Below, one piece after another: positions 18,599 through 27,194 of a stretch of DNA of 64,000 nucleotides. The DNA is taken from the NCBI RefSeq assembly GCF_000227135.1, contig NC_018261.1, positions 1,622,355 through 1,686,354 of the forward strand, read 5' to 3'. The notes below the pieces were generated by a model. That model was given only the letters and a program-made list of their open reading frames with translations, was not told where the DNA came from and ran no database searches. Each line of letters opens with the position of its first letter. Position 1 is the first letter of the stretch. A program made the translations under genes and the position numbers. Origin of the DNA: Leishmania donovani (lineage: Eukaryota; Euglenozoa; Kinetoplastea; Trypanosomatida; Trypanosomatidae).

Positions 18599-19831
18599 AT
18601 GAGCACCACGGCGTATGCCTTGGTCGCAAACGAAAGGCAGTACCCTCTCCAGGTGGGGAAGAATGTAGTCGGCCGCAGTAGCGTCCCTGTAGAGGGCGTC
18701 TCCTTCATCAACTTGGAATCGCCGCTGGCAGCGATCAGCCGCATGCAAGCGTTCGTAGACATCGGCGCCAACGGCGATGCGTGGATCAGCGACTGCAATA
18801 GCACCAACGGCACCTTCCTTAGCATACGCCCCGGGCCGGGCATTCGACTCGAGGCAAATCGCTACTACCAGCTATCGCCGGGATGCCGCATTGTGTTTGG
18901 GGACGTGGTGTGCACTTTCGAGACGCTGAGCGAGGCACTGCAGGCGCCGGAGCACCCAGAGCACCCTCTTACGTCTCTCTCTCTCCCCACACGCAAGACG
19001 GAGTCCCTGGGTGTCATCGATGCCTTCACCGACAGCGCGGCCAAGACCACCCCGCTAAGGCATCCGTCAAAGCAGGCCAACGCGCACCGGAGTAACGTTC
19101 CCTACCTCGACGAAAGTGGAAGCCTCTCGCGGGAGCCTGCTGCGTTGCGTGAAACAGTCTCCACAACGAAGAAAGCCCCACGCCGCGAGCGACGAGAGCC
19201 GACAGCGCCGTCGCCACCGCTAAAGCGGACCAAGGTAGAGTCTGCGGCACCGTCCTCGTCTCTCAAGGTAGAGACCGCCGCCACTGCGAAAGCCACGACA
19301 GCCGCACGAGCACATGCGGCACGGCCACATGTGTGTCTGACGGGGATGGACAGCGATGAACGGGCGGCCGTTACAAAGCGAGTGCGTGAGCTGAAGGGCC
19401 GTGTCGTGGATGACATCACCAAAGCAAATCTCCTCGTCGTAGCAGCACCGCCGGTCCGAACACCAAAGTTCATCGTTGCCGTGGCACGGGGCATTCCGGT
19501 GGTGTCGGTAGATTACATCTGTAACCGGAGGGCCGCGCTCGACGACGCGCGCCATCATATCGTGGGTCTCAAGACAGACCAACACACCTACACGGCAGCA
19601 GAGCTGAAGAAGGTGATTTATCGAAAAGATGCATCCCCACTTCTGCAGGGTGTTTCGTTCAACATCGCTGCGTTGTCCACCAAGACGAAGAGTGTGGCGG
19701 CGGAGATCATCTCCTCCTCGGGGGGAGAGGTGGTGAGCACCAAAAAGGGCGGCGGCACAGCCCTAACAGACGAACAGCTCGACAAGCTCTACGACTCCAT
19801 CCTGCGTGGTAAGGTGTCCGACGTGTTGTAG
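18599..19831 (+). CDS. FHA and tandem-BRCT nuclear protein (MDC1-like layout)
   Basis: 410 aa. An FHA domain spans about residues 12-105: VVGRSS, ISRMQAFV and NSTNGTFL are visible, but the usual SRxH histidine is glutamine. A basic Ser/Pro/Lys-rich linker with nuclear-localisation-like clusters follows (about 115-235). A BRCT domain starts near 242 with VCLTGMD (T248-G249) and RTPKFIVAVARGIPVVS (T288, K290). These are the Thr/Ser-Gly and Thr-x-Lys positions that bind phosphate in BRCA1/MDC1-type tandem BRCTs. A second, shorter BRCT (about 340-410) is degenerate and lacks the tryptophan helix. N-terminal FHA plus C-terminal BRCT pair is the layout of MDC1, the reader of phosphorylated H2A variants. 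The role in DNA-damage signalling is inferred from architecture. Confidence 0.75.
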   Translation: MSTTAYALVANERQYPLQVGKNVVGRSSVPVEGVSFINLESPLAAISRMQAFVDIGANGDAWISDCNSTNGTFLSIRPGPGIRLEANRYYQLSPGCRIVFGDVVCTFETLSEALQAPEHPEHPLTSLSLPTRKTESLGVIDAFTDSAAKTTPLRHPSKQANAHRSNVPYLDESGSLSREPAALRETVSTTKKAPRRERREPTAPSPPLKRTKVESAAPSSSLKVETAATAKATTAARAHAARPHVCLTGMDSDERAAVTKRVRELKGRVVDDITKANLLVVAAPPVRTPKFIVAVARGIPVVSVDYICNRRAALDDARHHIVGLKTDQHTYTAAELKKVIYRKDASPLLQGVSFNIAALSTKTKSVAAEIISSSGGEVVSTKKGGGTALTDEQLDKLYDSILRGKVSDVL

Positions 19832-20454
19832 TGTGCAATCGCACAGACGCCCGGCAACGAGAGAGAGAGAGAGAGATCCAGTGTTCTCGACAAGCACCGC
19901 ATCATCACGTCACGCATAGATACGTGCAACACAAGCGTTGCGCATTTCACGAAACAAACGCGCGGAAGAACTGTCGTGTCGTTCCCCAATGTGGTGATGC
20001 GCTTTTGCCGGTTCTCGAATGTGATGCTGGAGGCGCCAGCAGGAAGCTGATCGCAGTCTCTTTGAATCTGTGCGCATACTTATCGCCCCGCGCCTGGGGT
20101 GAGCGGCGCGGCACCTTGCGCGGTGACGTCGGCTGCACCGAGAGGCCGCCGAGTAGTCTCATGATTTCTCTCTCGATCACTTCTTTTTCATGACCGCCAC
20201 TGCCGTGCGTCACAGCCCCCGTCAGTGCTTCGGGGCAGCCGTTGTGCGTCGACTTGAGCCATCTCACTTCATTTCTCTTCGCTGCCGCGCACGTGCCGTT
20301 GCCTCACCGTTTCTATTCCTCAATCGCGACCCTCTCCTCTCTCTCTGCTGTGTTTCTCTTCGCTTCTGCCGCCGCCACTTGGGGTGCGCGCCATCACTGG
20401 AGTACTGTACACGTCGGCAAGAGTGGTGTCGCCGTGGACGACTGTCGACGACAG
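19832..20454. other. Intergenic region
   Basis: No gene recognised. A GA repeat lies at 19859-19876. The C/T-rich stretch 20310-20380 and the AG at 20401-20402 fit an acceptor for the next gene. Confidence 0.55.
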
Positions 20455-22233
20455 ATGGCGTCAAAAAGGCTTCGGTCAAACGTTGACGTAGTGGGCGGCA
20501 TCAACGAGTTACTGAACCTTCCGGTCCGCTCTCCGCCGCACGGGGAGGAACGCCTCGACACTACATCGTTCAGTTGTCAGCCGAACTCGTTCGTGCGAGT
20601 CACAGAGACCGACGATATGCGCCCTTCTGCGTTGAAGCGCCTTCGGACCTCTGAATCGTCCGCTGGTGTGTCGTCCCGAAGCCCCCGCTCCGCCTCGCCT
20701 TCCTCGCCACGCACGACGAGTGACAGCGTCGGCGGCGATGAACTCGACCTGCTGCGGCGCAAAGACGAGGAAGTGGCCGACATGGCGCTCTTTCTCGCGA
20801 AAACCGTCGGTGAGACGTCGTCGCGGCACTCCCTCGCGGAGCTTGTCGGCCTTCTCGTCCGTAGCGGTGTGCCGCGTGTGGCGTTGGCATTGAAGCGAGT
20901 GGGCGCGCAGACGACCTTTGTGGGCAATCTGCATCAGGCGACTTCGTTCACGGGCAATGAGCGCCGAATCGCCGTTGCTCTCTTTTCCAGTCTCATGACC
21001 CACGTCGACGCGGAGGCGCTGTTCCAGAAGTGCGTGGTGACGTTTCTCGTCAAGTCTTTGACTCTGGCGGACTGGCAAGAAGCCTCACCTGCTCTTGCGC
21101 ACCGCATCGCATCGCATTGGTCGGCGCGCCGGAAGCAGAAAGGAACGGCACAGCAACCGCCATCCGGCAACTCATGCGGCGTGGCAGACGGCCTCGAGAG
21201 CCAAGTAGCGAAGCTGTGCGGGGGTGTAGCGGAGAGCTCTGGAAGCTATGAAGACAAAAGCTGCGCCTCACTCGCCCTCCGCTCGCTCCTGACAATCATG
21301 TTCGCCTACAATACGAGCCCTCACATCGCTGCCTCGCGACATCTCTCCGTGCCGCTCCTCTTCGCCAACGCCGGTGGGCTTCAGCAACTAGGCAAGCTTT
21401 TGAGCAGCAGGGAGATGCAAGAGCATGCGCTGGCGCTGCTAGAGGTCCTGACAGCAACAGAGGAGCTCAGTCTGCAGAATGACGGACTTTTGGAGCTTGT
21501 GCCTGCGCTTGTAGCGCAGCTGCGCACGAGTGCGGTTGAAGTACCCGTACTCAAGGTTCTCACGAACATCACGAACATCCTGCCGCACGCCCTTTCAGCG
21601 ACCGGCACTGTGAAGCCATTCACGCAATTTGCGCTTGAGACCCTTTCACGTTCGCGGGCGCTCAGCACTCCTGACGAGACCGAAATCTTCGCCCTTTGCT
21701 GCGCCATCAACGTGGTAAAGTACGAGTCGAAGGAGAAGGAGTCTCCGGAGGCAGAGCTTGCCTCGGCCCTTGTTGCTTCGCAGGATACGCTGATGTCCCT
21801 CGCATGCGTGATGATGGAGAGCTACCGGTGCAGCAGTACGGAGCAGCTGGTACGCAGTGGCTATTACGCACTTCTGCTAGGCGCACTCTCGTTGGTGCCT
21901 GTTGCCGAAGAAGAAGGTAGCACCACGTTGCGTGTGCCCGTGATGACGGCTGTGGCTAGGGTGTCGGATGGCCATTCCGTTGGGCTTACGGCGGGCCACC
22001 AACCCATGCGCATTGTTGTCGCCATCATTCAAGAGTTCCTCTTGTTTCAGAGCTCGGCGGGGACGCTGACAAAGGAGGCGGTGCTGGAGATGAAGGCGCT
22101 GGTGGACCGCATTCTCAGCAGCAATCACATCGACGTTGCTTCGCACGGTGACCGCGGAACCACTACTGCGGAAACCATCACCGCGGTGTCGACGGACAAG
22201 GACGACGACCTCGTTCTGGGCCAACTGCTTTAG
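20455..22233 (+). CDS. WAPL: Wings apart-like (WAPL) cohesin-release factor
   Basis: 592 aa. The N-terminal ~90 residues are disordered and Ser/Pro/Arg-rich. From about residue 95 the protein is all-helical with HEAT/ARM-like repeats in the same order as the WAPL C-terminal domain. Visible matches: a QVAKLCGGV segment followed by LALRSLLTI (compare KIRRLCETV and AMETLLSL), AGGLQQLGKLL (compare LGGLDHIV), VLKVLTNITN, SGYYALLLGAL (compare ASYTALLLGCL) and a terminal helix pair with IIQEFLLFQ (compare LKKFLSFM). WAPL opens the cohesin ring to release it from chromatin. The protein is shorter than animal WAPL and no FGF motifs are seen. The ATG at 20455 is chosen because it follows the acceptor at 20402; upstream frame (to 20242) covers the pyrimidine tract. 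Confidence 0.72.
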   Translation: MASKRLRSNVDVVGGINELLNLPVRSPPHGEERLDTTSFSCQPNSFVRVTETDDMRPSALKRLRTSESSAGVSSRSPRSASPSSPRTTSDSVGGDELDLLRRKDEEVADMALFLAKTVGETSSRHSLAELVGLLVRSGVPRVALALKRVGAQTTFVGNLHQATSFTGNERRIAVALFSSLMTHVDAEALFQKCVVTFLVKSLTLADWQEASPALAHRIASHWSARRKQKGTAQQPPSGNSCGVADGLESQVAKLCGGVAESSGSYEDKSCASLALRSLLTIMFAYNTSPHIAASRHLSVPLLFANAGGLQQLGKLLSSREMQEHALALLEVLTATEELSLQNDGLLELVPALVAQLRTSAVEVPVLKVLTNITNILPHALSATGTVKPFTQFALETLSRSRALSTPDETEIFALCCAINVVKYESKEKESPEAELASALVASQDTLMSLACVMMESYRCSSTEQLVRSGYYALLLGALSLVPVAEEEGSTTLRVPVMTAVARVSDGHSVGLTAGHQPMRIVVAIIQEFLLFQSSAGTLTKEAVLEMKALVDRILSSNHIDVASHGDRGTTTAETITAVSTDKDDDLVLGQLL

Positions 22234-22624
22234 CGTCCCCGTTGACACAGCACATCTTAGGTAGCGTCGAAGAGATCGATGGGTGTTCTCCTGAGATAAC
22301 CTGAACAGGAACTGAAAAGTCGCAGCAACGGTGTGCGCATTGATTGGTGCTTGCGCGTGTGCGTTATTTCTTGTTTATTTTTCCGATGGGCAGTGAAGTA
22401 GCAGTGCTCCTACCCACTGCCCTCCAGTGCTCTGCTAGCAGCATTGCGGCGCTTGTCGGTGCATTACGGGCTGGAGGTGCAGATGCGTACGATCACTGCT
22501 CTCGATGTCCCTCTTCCTGTCCTCTCGCTCGCTCGATGATTGCCTCACTCCCCATCCCTCTCTCTGTTCTCCCTCCCGATGCTCCTTTCACGCTTCCCGC
22601 TCGACGTGCAACCAACTAACACGC

Positions 22625-22665
<41 letters not shown>

Positions 22666-22727
22666 ACGCAAACGCACACACGCGCGCTTTATTTTGGCTG
22701 GGCTCCCACGCAGAACGTCTGTTGGCC
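22234..22727. other. Intergenic region with CA repeat
   Basis: No gene recognised. A C/T-rich tract (22500-22600) precedes AGs at 22627-22628 and, after the CA repeat, 22712-22713, either of which could be the acceptor. Confidence 0.55.
22629..22690. repeat. (CA)n microsatellite, interrupted
   Basis: Sixteen or so perfect CA units are followed by interrupted CA/CGCA units, ending about 40 bases before the kinesin start codon. Confidence 0.9.
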
Positions 22728-25700
22728 ATGTCCGTCAAGGTCGCCGTGCGGTGTCGCCCGATGAGCGAGCCTGAGCTGAAGGCAAACGCGGAAGTTATCG
22801 TCCGCATGAACGGCAACGAAGTAGAGCTACGGGGGTCTGTTGACGGCTACGGCGGCAAGTTCCTGTACGACAGCGCACTCTGGTCGACCGGGCAGGTCGT
22901 GAACGGCTCCAGCAACGCCGAGGCGTCACAGGCGTACGTCTACAATGCGATCGGGGCGGAACTGTTGGAGCACATCATGACCGGTTACAACGGCTGCATC
23001 TTCGCCTACGGACAGACGGGAAGCGGAAAGACGTACTGCATGATGGGCCGTGACAAGGACGATCCCGGGCTGATCCCGCGCATCGCCCAGAGCCTGTTTG
23101 AGCAATCCGTCGCGCTACGCGAGCAGAACATTGAAGTGTGCGTGGAGGTGTCCTACTACGAGATCTACAAGGAGAAGGTACGATGCCTACTGCGCCCCAC
23201 CCAGGGCGGCTACGACGACACGCGGCTGCGTGTGCGAGAGCATCCAAAGTATGGCCCCTTTATCGAGGGACTTGCTAAGTTCGTGGTCAGCACGCCCTAC
23301 GAGTTTCTGAATTTGATGAGGGACGGCAACAAGGTGCGAACCACCGCCTCAACAGCGATGAACGCGACGAGCAGCCGCTCCCACGCCGTCTTCGCCATCA
23401 CGCTCACACAGAAGCAGCAGAAAGGCAACCTCATCACACAAAAGACGTCGCGGTTGAACCTGGTCGACCTCGCCGGCAGCGAGAGGGCGTCGAAAACGCT
23501 GGCAACCGGGAAGCTGCTGACGGAGGGTGCCACCATAAACAAATCGCTCACCTGCCTCGGTAAAGTCATCAGCGCTCTCGCCGAGGCGGAAGAGTCGGGC
23601 AGGAGTCGCCACATTCCCTACCGTGACTCAACGCTGACGTGGATTCTAAAGGACAACCTCGGCGGCAACTCGAAGACGGTGATGCTCGCCACTATCAGCC
23701 CTTCGTCGCTGCAGTACGAGGAGACGCTGAGCACGTTGCGCTACGCAGAGCGGGCCAAAAAGATTGTGAACAAGGCGGTCGTGAACGAGACGAACAACAA
23801 CGAGGTCATTGCGGCACTGCAGAAGGAAATTTGGACGCTCAAGAGCCAACTCGCGAACGCGTCGATGAATGAGCGGGAGCGGCTGCAGGAGGAGCTAGCG
23901 GCGAGCGAGGCCGTCAAGAAGGAGCTCACCTCGTCTCTGGGGGAGAAGCTGGCCTACACCAAGAGGCTGATGGAGGAGCGCGAGGAGTACATGCACCAGC
24001 TAGAGGTGAAGCTGAGCGCGCAGGCGGAGGAGATTGAGAAGTTGCGCAGAGCCAACGAAGAGAAGGAACGGCGCATCGATGAGCTGCTGCAGCGCATTCA
24101 CAGCCTAGCCGCTTCAGGCAGTCCGCCGGACGGCGAAAAGGTGGAGCGGATTCAAGAGCTCGTGGCAGCACTGGAGCAGGAGCAAAGCACGGCCAAGACG
24201 CGCATGAAGGAAAACCAGCAGCAGCAGCAGCAGGCTACCAGCGCCTCGCTGGACAGCAGCGAGGACGACGCGGAGTCGCATTCGCTCGCCGTAGCAAACC
24301 CTTCGGGGCGCCTCAACACGACGGCATCAAACACCGCCGCCACGCTGGCGGCGGTGCCAGAGACAGAGCGGAGTGCCCCTGCTGTCGCGGACATGGCAAC
24401 GGAGCTGCCAGTCACTGTGCGCGCCGCCATTCAGAAGAGCCACTCCGCGTTTGTCGTCTACACTGACCCGAACGCCGAAGACGTCGACCACGACCTTGTC
24501 CTGCAGTCTGGCTACGAGAGCGCTGACGAGGACTTGATCTTAGACGAGGAAGTCGAGCTTGCCGCGCCAGCAGACTCTGACCTCGACGACATTCTCACTG
24601 AGGACTCCGCTCTTGAACTGCCGACGACAAGTCCGTTGACGAGGGACGGCGACGCTGACGAGCTGCTCGCTGACCCAGACATCGTTCTAGACGAGTCGGT
24701 AAGCGAGCCGCCTGCTACACCGGCCCCCGCCACTGAGTCCCCGAGGAAAGAAGCGCCGGTGCAGGACGCGTTCTCGTCACCAGCGTCGACGCCATCTTCA
24801 CGGATCGCCACAAATGCATCGACGAGGGCGGTCGTACCGGCGTCCTTGACAGCAGATTCGACCCCATCGGTGAAGCGGCGCGCTGCTCTATCAGGAGGAT
24901 CACTGATCGTATCTCAAGCCTCGGCTGAGTCGCCGACGCCGCCGCCTGTAAGCGGGAAAGAGGCGCCTGCATTGTCGAATAGGCGAGGTGCGATCATCAA
25001 CGGGACCCACGTGACGCCTAAAGACTTCTTTACGAAGTCGAGCGAGCGGCCCGAGATCTACGCGCCGAATGACCGCACCGCCCAGCTCGTCATTAGATCG
25101 CATGCGTTGCCGAACAACCGCTACCTGCACGAGCCGTTTCGCGCGGTCAATCTGACCGAGGCTTCCCCGACGGGGCAGAAAACGTCATGCGTCTGTGAGA
25201 TCGACATGTTTCGTGGTCGCTTTCGCAACCTCGACACGGCCGGCGTCAAGTCCTTCGACCTTTCCAGCGTGAACCTCTTCCGCGTGGAGAAGGACCCTCG
25301 GCACTCGCGACGGTTGACGCTGTACTTCCTCGACGCCCCACATCGCTACGCGCTCGAGTTCGGCTCCACGGCGCGCCGCCAGCAGTTCTTCGAACTGGCA
25401 ATGCTGATGCGGCGCAACTCCGTGCTCTGGTGCCCGTCTCTCTGTGTGGACGGTGAGAACGACGTCTCCATCACCGTCAAAGGCACCACGCTGCAGCGGC
25501 CCGGCAACAGAGACATCTCTGTCACTGGCGAGGTAAAGATGACAGTGGCGCGTATGCCGTATGAGGTGATCGACATGTGGTACGGCTGCTTCTCGCTGGA
25601 GGGGAAGCCACTGCCGCGCAGCATGGCGGTGTTCAGCGGCTTCTTCCCAAAGGATCAGCGCGAAATCTATGTCATCGGCGTCATTGACGTGCCAGCGTCG

Positions 25701-27194
25701 CTGCTTGGAAACGATGAGCTGGCGAGCTACTTTCTTGCGTACATTGGCGCCTCGACGTACGTTGTCCTCGCCAACACAGCCCTTTCGTCGGATACGCGCC
25801 ACACCAGCAATGCCATGCTGGTTCTCTGCAAGCGCTCCTTCATTGTCCGAGTGACAAACATTCAGCTGCTGGAGTCTCTGTCGCTGCGGAAGGAAGGTGT
25901 GCATCACGGCGACTTCACCGCCGCGGGGTGTTCGCTGCGAATCAACGAGTCCTCTCTATGTGTAATTCTGGTCAACGCGAAACCCGGCGCCTACACCACG
26001 CAGAGCCGGGCGGCGTGCATTCGCTCGTTGCTGTCAGGCTTTCCCTTTGTAAAGACGTCGGTGGATATTTCCATGCGGTTCGACTACTTTATCGTCTCCG
26101 GCGCCTTCAACTTCGGCGGCGACTTCAGCTCCGAAGATGCGCTCATTCGGGAAATCCTTGCTGACAACCTCATGTCGAACATGCGCGAGATGGAACCCAG
26201 CACGACCCTCTCCAGCGCACCGTCACCTCTTCGCGTTTTCTACGCTGTCCGTCCCAGCGTGTCGCGCATGGACATGTCGGTCTACTCGACGTCGCGGGCG
26301 CTCACGTTTGCGAATGTGTTCTTCTCCGCCGACATCTTTTGCCAGCGCTCCTTCCTGAGCTTGTTTGCCGAAGGTGTGCCGCGCGTGCGGTTGCTCCTGA
26401 GCCGTGTGACAATCAAGGGTGTGCGGCTCCCGCACACCCGGTGTGCGGAGCTGCAGGTGTCGCTGGATGTCTTGGAGGGCTCCCCAACCACGTTCCGGCT
26501 TTCCCCGCAAGACGGCGACTACGTTATCCCGGACTCGACGCACACGGCTCTTTACCCGTGTGTCAGCCACACAGAGTACCTCCGACTGCAGACGCTGACG
26601 TTCTCTCTACTGGACAGGATTGGGCCGGCGGAGGCGCACAAGCACGCCTTGGTTGCTTCCGGCGTCTTTCCGCTGAAGTCGGTGACCTTGGCTGAACCAG
26701 TGCTGCTGCACATTCCACTCTACTACGAGGGATGCGCCGTTGGCAAGCTAACGGCGGTGCTGCTGCAGGTCTACTATGAGCGTAACAGCGCCGAGTTGAG
26801 CGCTCTCGGCTTGCGTGACGCCCCGTACGCCACTATCTTCTCCTGCTACGAGAACGAAGTGCGTCGAGCCAGTGGTCAATGGACTCCTGCCTCAATCGTC
26901 GATGACGGTCTGTTTCACTTTTCCGCTGAAGACCCGACCGAGTCACAGGAACGTGAGGCGTGCTCTCTACCGGACCCGCATGCCTGGCGCTGGACGACGG
27001 AGTGGCAGCACGACCACCGTGAGGACGATCCACAAGGATGGGTGTATGCAGACGGCGTCGGTGCAGACCTGCAGCTGAGCGCCACCGCCTCCACCAGCAT
27101 ACGTCGTCGTCGATGGGTTCGCGTCATGCAGGCAAGCGGACCCATCGCTTACCACTCGTACTTGGCTGACAAGCTGAAGACGGCGGCAGTGTGA
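22728..27194 (+). CDS. Kinesin-3-like motor with PH-like, inactive 5-phosphatase-like, C2-like and DysF tail domains
   Basis: 1488 aa from the ATG at 22728 (a TTG two codons upstream is not used as start here). The N-terminal motor (about 1-345) is intact: P-loop GQTGSGKT 95-102, switch I region NATSSRSHAV 212-221, switch II LVDLAGSE 245-252. The neck AKKIVNKAVVNE is typical of kinesin-3. A coiled coil (about 350-495), a short polyglutamine and an acidic disordered linker (about 530-760) follow. The tail then shows: a PH-like region (about 817-910, CVCEIDMFRGRF to ARRQQFFELAMLM); an inositol-polyphosphate-5-phosphatase-like region (about 915-1210, REIYVIGVID at 978 and FDYFIVSGAFNF at 1118) lacking catalytic residues; a C2-like beta region (about 1215-1365); and a DysF/peroxin domain (about 1374-1470) with YENE, PHAWRWTTEWQHD, DDPQGWVYA and RRRRWVR (1459-1465). 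All the tail domains are membrane- or lipid-associated types, so the protein probably carries a membrane cargo on microtubules. Confidence 0.85.
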   Translation: MSVKVAVRCRPMSEPELKANAEVIVRMNGNEVELRGSVDGYGGKFLYDSALWSTGQVVNGSSNAEASQAYVYNAIGAELLEHIMTGYNGCIFAYGQTGSGKTYCMMGRDKDDPGLIPRIAQSLFEQSVALREQNIEVCVEVSYYEIYKEKVRCLLRPTQGGYDDTRLRVREHPKYGPFIEGLAKFVVSTPYEFLNLMRDGNKVRTTASTAMNATSSRSHAVFAITLTQKQQKGNLITQKTSRLNLVDLAGSERASKTLATGKLLTEGATINKSLTCLGKVISALAEAEESGRSRHIPYRDSTLTWILKDNLGGNSKTVMLATISPSSLQYEETLSTLRYAERAKKIVNKAVVNETNNNEVIAALQKEIWTLKSQLANASMNERERLQEELAASEAVKKELTSSLGEKLAYTKRLMEEREEYMHQLEVKLSAQAEEIEKLRRANEEKERRIDELLQRIHSLAASGSPPDGEKVERIQELVAALEQEQSTAKTRMKENQQQQQQATSASLDSSEDDAESHSLAVANPSGRLNTTASNTAATLAAVPETERSAPAVADMATELPVTVRAAIQKSHSAFVVYTDPNAEDVDHDLVLQSGYESADEDLILDEEVELAAPADSDLDDILTEDSALELPTTSPLTRDGDADELLADPDIVLDESVSEPPATPAPATESPRKEAPVQDAFSSPASTPSSRIATNASTRAVVPASLTADSTPSVKRRAALSGGSLIVSQASAESPTPPPVSGKEAPALSNRRGAIINGTHVTPKDFFTKSSERPEIYAPNDRTAQLVIRSHALPNNRYLHEPFRAVNLTEASPTGQKTSCVCEIDMFRGRFRNLDTAGVKSFDLSSVNLFRVEKDPRHSRRLTLYFLDAPHRYALEFGSTARRQQFFELAMLMRRNSVLWCPSLCVDGENDVSITVKGTTLQRPGNRDISVTGEVKMTVARMPYEVIDMWYGCFSLEGKPLPRSMAVFSGFFPKDQREIYVIGVIDVPASLLGNDELASYFLAYIGASTYVVLANTALSSDTRHTSNAMLVLCKRSFIVRVTNIQLLESLSLRKEGVHHGDFTAAGCSLRINESSLCVILVNAKPGAYTTQSRAACIRSLLSGFPFVKTSVDISMRFDYFIVSGAFNFGGDFSSEDALIREILADNLMSNMREMEPSTTLSSAPSPLRVFYAVRPSVSRMDMSVYSTSRALTFANVFFSADIFCQRSFLSLFAEGVPRVRLLLSRVTIKGVRLPHTRCAELQVSLDVLEGSPTTFRLSPQDGDYVIPDSTHTALYPCVSHTEYLRLQTLTFSLLDRIGPAEAHKHALVASGVFPLKSVTLAEPVLLHIPLYYEGCAVGKLTAVLLQVYYERNSAELSALGLRDAPYATIFSCYENEVRRASGQWTPASIVDDGLFHFSAEDPTESQEREACSLPDPHAWRWTTEWQHDHREDDPQGWVYADGVGADLQLSATASTSIRRRRWVRVMQASGPIAYHSYLADKLKTAAV

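Noticed and set aside
22722..22727. Kinesin start two codons upstream
   Set aside because: The codon at 22722 is TTG; the first ATG is 22728.
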